64,000 nucleotides of DNA from Sunxiuqinia indica (GTDB lineage Bacteria > Bacteroidota > Bacteroidia > Bacteroidales > Prolixibacteraceae), in NCBI RefSeq assembly GCF_009847015.1, contig NZ_WVEM01000007.1, positions 155,341 to 219,340 of the forward strand, given 5' to 3'. Position 1 is the first letter of the stretch. Every line of letters begins with the position of its first letter. A program made the position numbers and the translations under genes. The notes under the pieces were generated by a model, which was not told the DNA's origin, searched no databases, and saw only the letters and a program-made list of their open reading frames with translations. Below are positions 16,798-26,159 of this stretch, one piece after another.

Positions 16798-18138
16798 TTA
16801 AAGCATTTTGTCGCTTTTATATTCAAAGTCGTATGATTCGTTGTGCTGACTAATATCCAATCCAACTTTTTCACCTTGAGGCGAAACACGTAATGGAACA
16901 ATCATATCCGTAATTTTATACATTAATATAGAACCTCCAAATGTGAAAATACCTACAATTAACAAGGCTAACAAGTGATAAAGAAAAGTGGTGAATTCTC
17001 CGTAAATTAACCCAACTTCCTGGGCAAAAACGGCCGTGAGAAGCATTCCAACAATACCACCCATTCCGTGAGCCGGGAATACATCGAGGGTATCATCCAG
17101 TCTTGTTTTAGAGCGAAGTTCAATTGCGTAGTTACTAACAAGAGCAGCGACAACACCAATGAAGATACTAGAGCCGACATTTACAAAACCAGCAGCAGGG
17201 GTAATGGCAACCAGACCTACAACTAAGCCAATTGAAGCTCCCATACCAGTTGGTTTTTTACCTTTCACCATATCGTAAAACAAGTAGGCTAACATAGCAG
17301 CTGCCGAAGCAGTATTTGTATTCATTAGTGCAAGGGCTGCAGTTGAGTTGGCTCCAAGTGCAGATCCGGCATTAAAACCAAACCACCCAAACCAAAGCAT
17401 ACCTGCTCCCAGCAATACAAATGGAATGTTGGCCGGCCGCACTTCTTGGCCAAAGTCTTTTCGTTTTCCGAGAAACATGGCTCCTGCCAAAGCTGCAAAA
17501 CCAGCAGACATGTGTACAACAGTACCTCCAGCAAAGTCAAGTACACCCCAGTTTCTCAGGAATCCGTTCGGATGCCACGTCCAGTGGGCTAATGGTGCGT
17601 AAATAAACAGCGAGAAAAGCACCATAAATAGCATGTAGGAACGAAACCGCACCCTACCCGCAAATGATCCGGTAATTAATGCCGGAGTGATAATGGCAAA
17701 TTTAAGCTGAAACATCGCAAATAGCGCTAATGGGAATGTTGGCGCCAGATCTGGATCAGTGTGTCCTGTTACTCCTTTAAACATGAAGAAAGTCCAGGGA
17801 TTACCAAACAAACCATATCCGTCGGGACCAATACTGTCACCAAATGCAATACTAAAACCACAAATTACCCAAATTACACTAATTACACCCATGGCAATAA
17901 AACTTTGCAACATGGTTGATAAAATGTTTTTGGAGTGAATCATTCCCCCGTAGAAGAATGCAAGACCAGGAGTCATTAATAAAACCAAAGCTGTTGCAGT
18001 AAGCATCCAGGCTGTATCTCCTGTGCTGATGTTCGGATCATTTAGTCCACCAAAACCACTTGGGAAAAATACTCCCACTACTGCTGCAACAACCAATAAT
18101 AATAGAATAAAAAGCCAACTTAGATTAGCGTTCTTCAT
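16798..18138 (-). CDS. amt: Ammonium transporter
   Basis: A 446-residue Amt/Mep/Rh channel with about 11-12 membrane segments. It has the family signatures DFAGGTVVHMSAGFAALAGA, containing the first pore His, and FPAHGMGGIVG, containing the second pore His. It conducts ammonium across the inner membrane. No glnK/PII gene lies next to it, which is unusual because bacterial amt genes are often paired with one. An Lrp/AsnC regulator is divergently transcribed across 340 bases that contain promoter-like and inverted-repeat elements, suggesting local control by that regulator. Confidence 0.95.
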   Translation of the reverse strand: MKNANLSWLFILLLLVVAAVVGVFFPSGFGGLNDPNISTGDTAWMLTATALVLLMTPGLAFFYGGMIHSKNILSTMLQSFIAMGVISVIWVICGFSIAFGDSIGPDGYGLFGNPWTFFMFKGVTGHTDPDLAPTFPLALFAMFQLKFAIITPALITGSFAGRVRFRSYMLFMVLFSLFIYAPLAHWTWHPNGFLRNWGVLDFAGGTVVHMSAGFAALAGAMFLGKRKDFGQEVRPANIPFVLLGAGMLWFGWFGFNAGSALGANSTAALALMNTNTASAAAMLAYLFYDMVKGKKPTGMGASIGLVVGLVAITPAAGFVNVGSSIFIGVVAALVSNYAIELRSKTRLDDTLDVFPAHGMGGIVGMLLTAVFAQEVGLIYGEFTTFLYHLLALLIVGIFTFGGSILMYKITDMIVPLRVSPQGEKVGLDISQHNESYDFEYKSDKML

Positions 18139-18478
18139 AATGTCAAATTATTTTAAGTTTACCTATAATTTCTACGTGTTGTCAATTAGAATTTCTTCAG
18201 CCGTATTAAATTGACATTAATCTGGGCGTAAAAGTAGAAAATCAAAGAATAATTCAAAAATATTTATTCAAATTGATAAAAAATGTCTCTGTGAACCTCT
18301 TCGGATTTAACATTTAGGAAATGTGTAACTGATCATTTATTTCGAATACAGCTAGTTAGGAGTGAACCGAAAATATGACTTTCGTTTGCATATTGAAAGA
18401 TAAGTTTTTGTTTATTTATCTATCTGCTAAAATTTATTTAATTTTAGACGCATAAATTTAAGGCTGAAGTTAAATTAT
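18139..18478. promoter_or_regulatory. Divergent amt / lrp regulatory region with inverted repeat
   Basis: A 340-base AT-rich gap between divergent genes. TGTCAATT (18180-18187) and AATTGACA (18209-18216) form a perfect 8-bp inverted repeat around 21 bases, and TGTCAAAT occurs again at 18141-18148 beside the amt start. These are candidate sites for the neighbouring Lrp-type regulator. This is inference: the same octamer also occurs upstream of the CDGSH gene (13098-13105). Confidence 0.4.
18229..18258 (-). promoter_or_regulatory. Candidate amt promoter
   Basis: On the minus strand TTTG (18258-18255), an 18-base spacer and TACTTTTA (18236-18229) match the Bacteroidota -33 TTTG and -7 TAnnTTTG elements, with one mismatch at the last base. 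It would give a leader of roughly 85 bases that contains the inverted repeat. Confidence 0.45.
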
Positions 18479-18946
18479 ATGACACTAAGAAACAATTTGG
18501 ACCAGATAGATTTACACATTCTGGACATTATTACTAAAAATGCACGTGTTCCTTTTAAGGACGTTGCTTCCGAAGTTGGCGTATCTCGAGCTGCTGTTCA
18601 CCAACGCGTAAATCGGATGGTTGAGATGGACGTAATTACCGGATCAGGGTATCATATTGATCCCAAAAAGGTTGATTATAAGACATGTACTTATGTTGGC
18701 GTTTTTCTTGAAAAAGGTGGGTTTTACGAAGATGTTGCCAACCAATTAAAAGAAATTCCAGAAATTGTCGAATGTCATTACACTACAGGGCAATATGCTA
18801 TTTTTGTGAAAGTGTATGCACGTGATAATGAACATTTGAAGGAAGTTTTAAGTGACAAAGTCCAACGAATTGGCGGCATTTCGAGTACCGAAACGTTCAT
18901 TTCGTTGGAGGAAACCTTTAAACGTCAGGTGCCCATTCATGAATGA
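18479..18946 (+). CDS. Lrp/AsnC-family transcriptional regulator
   Basis: A 155-residue regulator with an N-terminal winged helix-turn-helix (about residues 8-60; VPFKDVASEVGVSRAAVHQRVNRM) and a C-terminal RAM/AsnC ligand-binding domain (about 70-150; EIVECHYTTGQYAIFVKV). Such proteins assemble into octamers and respond to amino acids. It is divergent from the ammonium transporter, which suggests nitrogen-linked control. Its last 10 bases overlap the end of the convergent rlmB gene. It is clearly paralogous to the regulator at 26160-26639, sharing the IPEIVECHYTTG, TETFISLE and FKRQVPI segments. Confidence 0.93.
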   Translation: MTLRNNLDQIDLHILDIITKNARVPFKDVASEVGVSRAAVHQRVNRMVEMDVITGSGYHIDPKKVDYKTCTYVGVFLEKGGFYEDVANQLKEIPEIVECHYTTGQYAIFVKVYARDNEHLKEVLSDKVQRIGGISSTETFISLEETFKRQVPIHE

Positions 18947-19701
18947 TGAAGGCGTTGCCTGACGGCTTCGTAAATTAATAGTCCGGCGGCTACCGAAACA
19001 TTAAGCGATTCAATTTTACCAAGAATAGGAATTTGAACTTGCTCATCGGCTAAGTTCAATAGTTGCATTTCAATCCCTTTTTCTTCCGAGCCCATGATGA
19101 TGGCTGTGGGCCCCGAAAGGTTGGCCTGGGTATAGTTGAATGAAGATTTTTCGGTAGCTGCCGCTATTTTTAACCCTGATTCTTTCAGAAAAATAATGCT
19201 TTCCTTTAGGTTTTTAGTTCTACAGATTGGTAGCAGATGCAACGCTCCAGCCGAAGTTTTTACTGCATCGGCGTTAATCCTGGCAGCTCCTTTCTCGGGA
19301 ATCACGATTGCGTCAACCCCCGCACATTCTGCCGTGCGTACGATCGCACCAAAATTTCGAACATCGGTTACCTGATCCAATACCAAAATCAATGGGTTTT
19401 TGCCAGCTTCGAATACCGATGGAAGAAAGTTTTCCAATTCATAAAAAGTAACTGGCGAAATAAAGGCCAATACTCCCTGGTGATTTTTTCGGGTAATGCG
19501 GTTGATTTTTTCCATCGGCACATACTGAAACGGAACCTGGAATTCCCTGATCTTTTCAAACAGCTCTTTAAACAATTCGCCACCCAAGCCTTTTTTGATC
19601 AGTATTTTATCAACTTCTTTTCCTGAGTCGATGGCTTCAATAACGGCACGGATGCCAAAAATAAAGTCGTCGGTATTTTTCTGCGGTTTTGCTTTATACA
19701 T
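18937..19701 (-). CDS. rlmB: 23S rRNA (guanosine-2'-O)-methyltransferase RlmB
   Basis: A 254-residue TrmH/SpoU-family SPOUT enzyme that 2'-O-methylates a conserved guanosine of 23S rRNA (G2251 in E. coli). It has an N-terminal L30e-like RNA-binding domain (FGIRAVIEAIDSGKEVDKILI) and a C-terminal trefoil-knot domain with DQVTDVRNFGAIVRTAECAG, IMGSEEKGI and SLNVSVAAGLLIYE motifs. Its end overlaps the end of the lrp gene by 10 bases, and it starts one base before the stop of the ABC-F gene upstream, suggesting co-transcription with it. Confidence 0.93.
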   Translation of the reverse strand: MYKAKPQKNTDDFIFGIRAVIEAIDSGKEVDKILIKKGLGGELFKELFEKIREFQVPFQYVPMEKINRITRKNHQGVLAFISPVTFYELENFLPSVFEAGKNPLILVLDQVTDVRNFGAIVRTAECAGVDAIVIPEKGAARINADAVKTSAGALHLLPICRTKNLKESIIFLKESGLKIAAATEKSSFNYTQANLSGPTAIIMGSEEKGIEMQLLNLADEQVQIPILGKIESLNVSVAAGLLIYEAVRQRLHHS

Positions 19702-19702
19702 G

Positions 19703-21652
19703 TTACCAGGTTTTTTGTTCTTTCAATGTTTCGTATTCCAGTTGGTTGTTTTCCCATGCTGTCATAACTTCTTCAAGTTTGGCTTTTAGTTGATCATACT
19801 CTTCAAAGATGCTATGATCTTCCAGCGAATCAGGATTTGCCATTCTCTTGTCGTAATCTTCAATCGTATTTTCCAGGTTTGTAATTTCCTGCTCTGCTTG
19901 CGCTATTTGCTTTTCCAGCCGGCTAATGTTCTTATTTATTTCCTTGCGCTCGTTGTAGCTGAATTTGCTTTCAACCTGTTGGGGTTTTTCTTTTTTTTCA
20001 GAATTGGAATTAACTTGACTTTTGTGCTCCAATTCTTTCATCGATTCCATCTTCTTGCGACGGAGGAATTCGTAAATACCACCAAGGTGTTGTTTTACTT
20101 TTCGGTCTTTAAATTCATAAACACAATTGACCAGCCCATCCAAAAACTCACGATCGTGTGATACAACTAAAACAGTTCCTTCGTAACTAGCCAAAGCTTG
20201 TTTCAAAATCTCCTTCGAACGCATATCCAGGTGGTTGGTTGGTTCATCCATCACCAAAAAGTTCACAGGCTCCAGCATCAGCCGGATCATCGCTAGGCGT
20301 GAGCGCTCACCTCCCGACAGCACTTTTACTTTTTTCTCAACATCTTCGCCCGAGAACATAAAAGCCCCAAGAATATCCCTGATTTTAGTTCGAACATCGC
20401 CAACAGCTATTTCGTCGATTGTTTCCAATACCGACAAATTCTCATTTAATCGTTGAGCCTGATCCTGAGCAAAATAACCGATTTTCACATTATGACCGAT
20501 TTTCAAGTTACCCTGGTAATCGAGTTCATTCATAATAACGCGAGCCAACGTTGTTTTTCCTTCGCCATTTTTACCTACAAAGGCAATTTTGTCACCGCGC
20601 TCAATCATTAAATGAATGTCGTCGAGAACTAATAAGTCGCCATATCTTTTTGTCAAGTGTTTGCAGTCGGCAACAATTGTTCCTGAGCGTTCCGGTGGTT
20701 GAAAACGGATGTTGAGTCGCGAGTTATCTTCCTCATCAATTTCAATTCGGTCCAGTTTTTCAAGCATTTTCGAGCGCGATTGCACCTGAACAGCCTTTGT
20801 TGCCTTATACCGAAATCGCTCAATAAATTTTTCGGTATCTTCAATTAGTTTTTGCTGGTTTTTATAAGCAGCCAATTGGGTTTCCTTGTGTTCTTGCCTA
20901 AGCTCCAGGTATTTGGTGTAGTTGGCCTTGTAATCGTATATTCTTCCCAGCGAAATCTCAATGGTTCGGTTAGTTACCGCATCCAAAAAAGCGCGGTCGT
21001 GCGAAACTAAAACAACTGCACCGGCATAGCTTTTCAGGAAATCTTCCAGCCACTGGATCGATTCAATATCCAGGTGGTTGGTCGGCTCATCGAGTAAAAA
21101 GACATCCGGTTTTTTTAGCAATATTTTTGCCAACTCAATACGCATGCGCCATCCACCACTAAATTCGCTTGTTTGCCGAGTGAAATCACTTCGTTTGAAC
21201 CCAAGACCGGTTAATGTCTGTTCAATTTCGGCTTCGAAATTTGCCCCGCCAACCATATGGTGATGATCATTCAACTCAGTAACCTTGGTAATCAATCCCA
21301 TGTATTCGTCCGACTCGTAATCTTTGCGAGTAGCAATTTGGTGATTAATGTGTTCAATTTCATTTTTGATTTGCAGGATCTCATCGAAAGCCTTTTTCGC
21401 TTCGTCAAAAACGGTATGTTTATTCGAAACATTCATATGCTGAGGTAAGTAGCCAACGCGAATATCTTTTGGAACAACGACTGATCCTTCAGATGGCGAC
21501 TGCTGTCCGGCAATGATTTTAAGTAAGGTTGATTTTCCCGCTCCGTTTTTACCTGCCAACCCAATCCGGTCTTTAGGGGTTACCAAAAACGATATCTTCT
21601 TTAAAAGTTCAAATCCTCCAAAACTTACGACTAACTGATCAACTGAAATCAT
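19703..21652 (-). CDS. ABC-F family ATPase
   Basis: A protein of 649 residues from the ATG at 21652 (MISVDQLVVSFGG); an upstream in-frame TTG at 21676 is less likely. It has two ATP-binding domains on one chain and no membrane segments. Domain 1 carries Walker A GLAGKNGAGKST, signature FSGGWRMR and DEPTNHLD; domain 2 carries Walker A VGKNGEGKTT, signature LSGGERSRL and DEPTNHLD. A long charged coiled coil forms the C terminus (about 540-649), as in Uup/YdiF-type members. ABC-F proteins act on the ribosome E site to resolve stalled or blocked translation. The neighbouring rRNA methylase genes fit a translation-related cluster. Confidence 0.92.
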   Translation of the reverse strand: MISVDQLVVSFGGFELLKKISFLVTPKDRIGLAGKNGAGKSTLLKIIAGQQSPSEGSVVVPKDIRVGYLPQHMNVSNKHTVFDEAKKAFDEILQIKNEIEHINHQIATRKDYESDEYMGLITKVTELNDHHHMVGGANFEAEIEQTLTGLGFKRSDFTRQTSEFSGGWRMRIELAKILLKKPDVFLLDEPTNHLDIESIQWLEDFLKSYAGAVVLVSHDRAFLDAVTNRTIEISLGRIYDYKANYTKYLELRQEHKETQLAAYKNQQKLIEDTEKFIERFRYKATKAVQVQSRSKMLEKLDRIEIDEEDNSRLNIRFQPPERSGTIVADCKHLTKRYGDLLVLDDIHLMIERGDKIAFVGKNGEGKTTLARVIMNELDYQGNLKIGHNVKIGYFAQDQAQRLNENLSVLETIDEIAVGDVRTKIRDILGAFMFSGEDVEKKVKVLSGGERSRLAMIRLMLEPVNFLVMDEPTNHLDMRSKEILKQALASYEGTVLVVSHDREFLDGLVNCVYEFKDRKVKQHLGGIYEFLRRKKMESMKELEHKSQVNSNSEKKEKPQQVESKFSYNERKEINKNISRLEKQIAQAEQEITNLENTIEDYDKRMANPDSLEDHSIFEEYDQLKAKLEEVMTAWENNQLEYETLKEQKTW

Positions 21653-21791
21653 AACACATAAAAAATTGAAGTGCAAAGATAGAAGAATCCATTAGAAAAT
21701 AGAGTGAAGATTAAGTTGTAAGAGTGTGGGATTAATTAATCATTTCATTTACAATTTAAGAGATTGACAGCTGCTCGTTCATCTATTTTCC

Positions 21792-21799
21792 TATTTTTG
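21792..21799 (+). promoter_or_regulatory. Candidate -7 element for rlmD
   Basis: TATTTTTG at 21792-21799, followed by C, matches the Bacteroidota TAnnTTTG -7 box and lies 17 bases before the rlmD start, implying a very short leader. No well-spaced TTTG was seen at -33. Confidence 0.4.
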
Positions 21800-21816
21800 C
21801 ACCAAAATAGAACTGT

Positions 21817-23226
21817 ATGGGACGAAGCCGCCGAAAAAAGCCTTTTTATGAGCAAGTTACAATAACCGACATTGGTGCCGAAGGAAAAGCCATTGCACGT
21901 GTTAACGACATGGTTGTGTTTACGACACACGCTATTCCGGGAGATGTAGTGGATTTGCAGGTGACCAAAAAACGGAAAAAATACCAAGAAGCCCGTGTGG
22001 TTAAAGTACATGAAAAGTCGGCTGATCGGGTAGAAGCGTTTTGTGATTACTTTGGAGTTTGCGGCGGCTGTAAATGGCAATTTTTACCCTACGAAAAGCA
22101 ATTGTATTATAAGCAACAGCAAGTTGTTGATCAGTTGAAAAGATTGGGGAAAATTGAGTTGCCTGAAGTGAGTCCAATTCTCGGCTCTGAAAAAAACACT
22201 TTTTATCGGAACAAGCTTGAATTTAGTTTTTCAAATAAACGCTGGTTGACTATTGAAGAGATTGACTCTGAAGAGGAGCCGGTAACGATGAATGCGCTGG
22301 GATTTCATATTCCACGCATGTTTGATAAGATCATCGATATAGAAAAGTGCTGGCTTCAGCCCGATCCCTCCAACCCAGTCCGTAATTTCATTCGATCGTA
22401 CGCGCTTAAAAATAAGCTGGAGTTTTTTGATATTCGAAATCAGGAAGGTTTTTTACGGAACATGATTATCCGGACAGCTTCAACCGGAGAGACCATGTTG
22501 ATATTGGCTTTTTACCAGGAAGATGTTGAAAAACGGGAAGGATTGCTGAATGCAATTGATGCTGAATTTCCGGAACTGACTTCACTGATGTACGTGATCA
22601 ATAGCAAAGGAAACGATACGATAACCGACCAGGAGGTGATTGCTTACAAAGGACCGGATCATATCTATGAGGAAATGGAAGGATTACGGTTTAAAATTGG
22701 ACCCAAAAGTTTTTACCAAACCAATTCGGCTCAAGCTTATGAGTTGTATAAAGTGGCTCGCGAATTTGCTGACTTGTCTGGCAGCGAAGTGGTTTACGAT
22801 TTGTATACCGGAACCGGAACAATTGCCAATTTTGTAGCCCGAAAAGCTAAAAAGGTAGTTGGTGTTGAGTATGTCCCGGAGGCGATTGAAGATGCCAAAA
22901 TCAATTCAGAAATAAATGGTATTGAAAACACGAGTTTTTTTGCCGGCGATATGAAAGATGTCTTGAACGATGAATTTATCTCAACCCACGGGACGCCGGA
23001 CGTGATTATTACTGATCCCCCACGTGCTGGCATGCACGAAGATGTGGTGAAGACCATTTTGAATGTTGCTCCCGAAAAGGTGGTCTATGTTAGTTGTAAT
23101 CCGGCATCGCAGGCACGCGATTTGGCGATGATGGATGAAAAGTACCGGGTAACTAAAGTTCTGGCAGTGGATATGTTTCCGCATACCCACCATGTTGAAA
23201 ATGTGGTTTTGCTGGAGCGGAAATAA
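21817..23226 (+). CDS. rlmD: 23S rRNA (uracil-5-)-methyltransferase RlmD/RumA family
   Basis: A 469-residue enzyme that methylates C5 of a conserved 23S rRNA uridine (U1939 in E. coli). An N-terminal TRAM RNA-binding domain covers about residues 8-68. A 4Fe-4S site is formed by C76, C82, C85 (FCDYFGVCGGCKW) and a later Cys (IEKCWLQP). The C-terminal Rossmann domain has YDLYTGTGTIANFVA (SAM binding), DPPRAGMHEDVV, and the catalytic Cys in YVSCNPAS. The start is a clear ATG preceded by a -7-like box. The next gene, yaaA, begins 52 bases downstream and may be co-transcribed. Confidence 0.93.
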   Translation: MGRSRRKKPFYEQVTITDIGAEGKAIARVNDMVVFTTHAIPGDVVDLQVTKKRKKYQEARVVKVHEKSADRVEAFCDYFGVCGGCKWQFLPYEKQLYYKQQQVVDQLKRLGKIELPEVSPILGSEKNTFYRNKLEFSFSNKRWLTIEEIDSEEEPVTMNALGFHIPRMFDKIIDIEKCWLQPDPSNPVRNFIRSYALKNKLEFFDIRNQEGFLRNMIIRTASTGETMLILAFYQEDVEKREGLLNAIDAEFPELTSLMYVINSKGNDTITDQEVIAYKGPDHIYEEMEGLRFKIGPKSFYQTNSAQAYELYKVAREFADLSGSEVVYDLYTGTGTIANFVARKAKKVVGVEYVPEAIEDAKINSEINGIENTSFFAGDMKDVLNDEFISTHGTPDVIITDPPRAGMHEDVVKTILNVAPEKVVYVSCNPASQARDLAMMDEKYRVTKVLAVDMFPHTHHVENVVLLERK

Positions 23227-23278
23227 GCTAAACTTTTCAATTGTTCCGCTTGTTTTAAAAGTTACAAAAACAAATGTT

Positions 23279-24043
23279 ATGCTGATAGTTATTTCGCCCG
23301 CAAAGTCGTTGGACTTTGAAACAAAGCCGGCTACTGAAAAATATTCTCAACCTTCTTTTCTAAAAGAATCGCGTCTGATTCATAAAGAGCTGAAGAAACT
23401 TTCACCCAAAGAGTTGTCTGAGTTGATGAGCATTTCGGATAAGTTGGGCGAGCTGAACTTTGAACGCAACCGGAAATGGAAGACTCCGTTTACTCCCGAA
23501 AATGCAAAGCAAGCGGTGTTGGCTTTTACCGGAGATGTCTATCAGGGGATGGATGCCGAAAGTTTTACTGACAAGGACTTTGAAGTCGCTCAGGAAAAAA
23601 TCAGAATATTGTCGGGACTTTATGGTGTGTTGAAACCCTTGGATCTGATTCAGCCTTACCGGTTGGAAATGGGAACTAAATTTGGAGTTAATGGCAGAAA
23701 TAACCTGTACGATTTTTGGCAGGAAAAGGTCACAAAAGCAATCAGCAAGGAACTGAAAGCAGGGGGGCCATTGATCAATTTGGCTTCAAATGAATACTTT
23801 AAAGCGATCGATACGGAAAAGATTGGTTATGAGGTTATTACCCCGGTCTTTAAAGATCTGAAAAGCGGAAAATATAAAATGATCTCTTTTTATGCGAAAA
23901 AAGCGCGCGGTTTAATGTGCCGGTTTATCGTTCAAAATCGGATTACCAATCCAGAGGATTTAAAAGCGTTTGATTTGGACGGGTATTATTTCAATAATGA
24001 CCTTTCGAAAGGAAAAGAGTGGGTTTTTACACGCGACCACTGA
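23279..24043 (+). CDS. yaaA: YaaA family peroxide-stress protein
   Basis: A 254-residue cytoplasmic protein starting at the ATG at 23279 (MLIVISPAKSLDFE); the longer frame upstream overlaps rlmD and is not needed. It has the family signatures PAKSLDFETKP, LAFTGDVYQGMDAESF, GLYGVLKPLDLIQPYRLEMGT and NLASNEYFKAI. In E. coli YaaA lowers free intracellular iron under hydrogen peroxide stress and binds DNA. It is on the same strand and 52 bases after rlmD. Confidence 0.92.
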   Translation: MLIVISPAKSLDFETKPATEKYSQPSFLKESRLIHKELKKLSPKELSELMSISDKLGELNFERNRKWKTPFTPENAKQAVLAFTGDVYQGMDAESFTDKDFEVAQEKIRILSGLYGVLKPLDLIQPYRLEMGTKFGVNGRNNLYDFWQEKVTKAISKELKAGGPLINLASNEYFKAIDTEKIGYEVITPVFKDLKSGKYKMISFYAKKARGLMCRFIVQNRITNPEDLKAFDLDGYYFNNDLSKGKEWVFTRDH

Positions 24044-24120
24044 GGGAGTTGCTCGTTTTAGGTTGCCAGTTGCGAGTTTGAGTTTTTTCGAATACCGTGA
24101 GCTTGTGCCGCTTCCCCGAA

Positions 24121-25086
24121 TTAATAACAGTACTCTGCTGCTAAATAAGATTTGATGTAATCGTCAATAGCATCTTCTAACTTTGTAAACGGTTTGTTGT
24201 AACCGGCTATTCTCAGTTTCTCGATTTTTGCACAGGTGTAATATTGATAATTGTCGCGGATATCCTCAGGTGTATCAACAAAACTAATGTCTTCTTTCAT
24301 GTCCATGGCTTTGAAAACAGCTTTGGCCAAATCGACGTAAGTTCTTGCAGTTCCTGTTCCCACGTTGTAGATTCCCGAATGTTTGCGGGTTTTCATAAAA
24401 TGCAACATCACATCAGCGACATCGTCTACATAGATAAAATCGCGTGCTTGTTCTCCATCTTTATACGCCGGACGGTGGGAGCGAAATAAAGTCATTTTTT
24501 GTGTTTCAGAAACACGGTTAAATGCCTGGTAAACAACAGAAGCCATTCGCCCTTTGTGATATTCGTTCGGCCCAAAAACATTAAAGAATTTTAATCCTGC
24601 CCAGAAATAAGGCTTTTTTTCTTGTGCCAGAGCCCAAAGATCAAAATCATGTTTTGATTGCGCATAGCAATTCAGTGGTTTGAATTGATCAACAAGCTGA
24701 TGATTATCGTCAAATCCAAATTCTCCGTCGCCATAAGTTGAAGCTGATGAGGCATAAATTAATGGCAATCCAAATTGCACACAGCTTTTCCAAATGCGCT
24801 TCGAGTAATCGAAATTGAGTTGCTTGTATATTTCAGGTTCTTGCCCGATGGTATCAGTTCTTGCGCCAAGGTGGATGATGCATTGAACAAATTGGTGATT
24901 GTCATTGAGCCATTCGAAAAAATTATCGCGGTCAAGTAGTTGGTTGTATGTTTTCGAAATGTAGTTCGATATTTTTAAGGGGTCGTTGAATTTGTCAACA
25001 AGAATTAAATCCTGAAATCCTTCCTGATTAAGCTTTCCCACCATGTAACTTCCAATGAATCCTGCAGCACCCGTAACAACGATCAT
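24121..25086 (-). CDS. hldD: ADP-glyceromanno-heptose 6-epimerase
   Basis: A 321-residue extended short-chain dehydrogenase/epimerase. The nucleotide-binding motif VTGAAGFIGSYMV is at the N terminus and the catalytic pair is Y141/K145 (CYAQSKHDF), with Ser residues in YASSASTYGD. The segments GLKFFNVFGPNEYHKGRMASVV and DFIYVDDVADVMLHF are diagnostic for HldD/RfaD, which makes ADP-L-glycero-D-manno-heptose for lipopolysaccharide core. It is monocistronic, converging on yaaA. Confidence 0.92.
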   Translation of the reverse strand: MIVVTGAAGFIGSYMVGKLNQEGFQDLILVDKFNDPLKISNYISKTYNQLLDRDNFFEWLNDNHQFVQCIIHLGARTDTIGQEPEIYKQLNFDYSKRIWKSCVQFGLPLIYASSASTYGDGEFGFDDNHQLVDQFKPLNCYAQSKHDFDLWALAQEKKPYFWAGLKFFNVFGPNEYHKGRMASVVYQAFNRVSETQKMTLFRSHRPAYKDGEQARDFIYVDDVADVMLHFMKTRKHSGIYNVGTGTARTYVDLAKAVFKAMDMKEDISFVDTPEDIRDNYQYYTCAKIEKLRIAGYNKPFTKLEDAIDDYIKSYLAAEYCY

Positions 25087-25300
25087 ATAAGTAAGATTTA
25101 ACTACCTAAGTAGGTTTTAGTTTACACTCAAACTTAAAAAATGTTAAAATTATTGTGTCGCCTACCGATATATTTTAATTTTTCTGACACAAAAATATTA
25201 TTTCTTCTCGTTTTGAGAAGATTAACGGCAAAAATAAAGTGATCAAAAGAGCTTATTATTGATAATTTCTTCTGATTTATGAATTAAAAGGATAAGTTTT

Positions 25301-25308
25301 TACTTTTG
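25301..25308 (+). promoter_or_regulatory. Candidate -7 element for folE
   Basis: TACTTTTG, an exact TAnnTTTG match, lies 46 bases before the folE ATG. No convincing -33 TTTG was found at the usual distance. Confidence 0.4.
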
Positions 25309-25354
25309 CTGTTTGCAATATTCGGATCGAAAAATCAATGGGAAGCATTTTGAC

Positions 25355-25978
25355 ATGGAAGAATCATTTAATGGCGAGCAAAGCGGTTATCGCCGCATCG
25401 AAAGATTTAATAGTAAAAATACGGAAAAAATAAGTGGACATTACCGGCAGATAATCGATTTGTTAGGAGAAGATATGTCGCGCGAAGGTCTGGAAAAAAC
25501 TCCGCTGCGAGTTGCTAAGGCAATGCAATATTTATTGCAGGGATATGAGCAGGATCCTGAGGCCATGTTGCGTTCGGCCATGTTTAAAGAAGATTATCGC
25601 CAGATGGTTATTGTGAAAGATATTGAGATTTACTCGATGTGTGAACATCATATGTTGCCATTTATTGGAAAGGCACATGTTGGATACATACCCAATGGAT
25701 ATATTACCGGACTGAGCAAAATTGCCCGGGTTGTTGATGCTTTCTCCCGTCGATTGCAGGTGCAGGAGCGGCTCACCCTTCAGATAAAAGAATGTATACA
25801 GGAAACCTTAAATCCGCTTGGGGTGGCTGTCGTTATTGAGGCTCAGCATTTGTGCATGCAGATGCGGGGAGTCCAAAAACAACATTCGATCACAACAACT
25901 TCTGATTTTACCGGTGCTTTTGAACGGGTTGCTACTCGCGAAGAGTTTATCAAATTGATTAGTTCCAGACTTTCGTAA
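25355..25978 (+). CDS. folE: GTP cyclohydrolase I
   Basis: A 207-residue enzyme that converts GTP to dihydroneopterin triphosphate, the first step of folate and tetrahydropterin synthesis. The ATG at 25355 is chosen over a TTG at 25313. Conserved features: [25 protein letters not shown], zinc ligands in [12 protein letters not shown] and HLCMQMRGV, and [13 protein letters not shown] near the N terminus. The enzyme is usually a decamer in the cytoplasm. It is a single-gene unit with its own -7-like box and a downstream hairpin. Confidence 0.95.
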   Translation: MEESFNGEQSGYRRIERFNSKNTEKISGHYRQIIDLLGEDMSREGLEKTPLRVAKAMQYLLQGYEQDPEAMLRSAMFKEDYRQMVIVKDIEIYSMCEHHMLPFIGKAHVGYIPNGYITGLSKIARVVDAFSRRLQVQERLTLQIKECIQETLNPLGVAVVIEAQHLCMQMRGVQKQHSITTTSDFTGAFERVATREEFIKLISSRLS

Positions 25979-26105
25979 TTTCTGAATACTCCTTTCATTG
26001 TCATGGACTAAATAGAATTGAAAACAAATCTCCTTGTCGGCTTTAATTGTTCTCTTCAATGCTGGATGAATGAACCGGAGAAGCAGAAATCAAAAAGTAG
26101 GACAT

Positions 26106-26133
26106 AAAAAAAACGCCCCAAAATGAGGCGTTT
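26106..26133. terminator. Bidirectional terminator between folE and lrp
   Basis: AAACGCC at 26111-26117 pairs with GGCGTTT at 26127-26133, preceded by an A-run. It lies between convergent folE and the second Lrp-type gene and suits the minus-strand gene best. Confidence 0.7.
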
Positions 26134-26159
26134 CTATATGGTTTGGTAATTGTTTGTTT

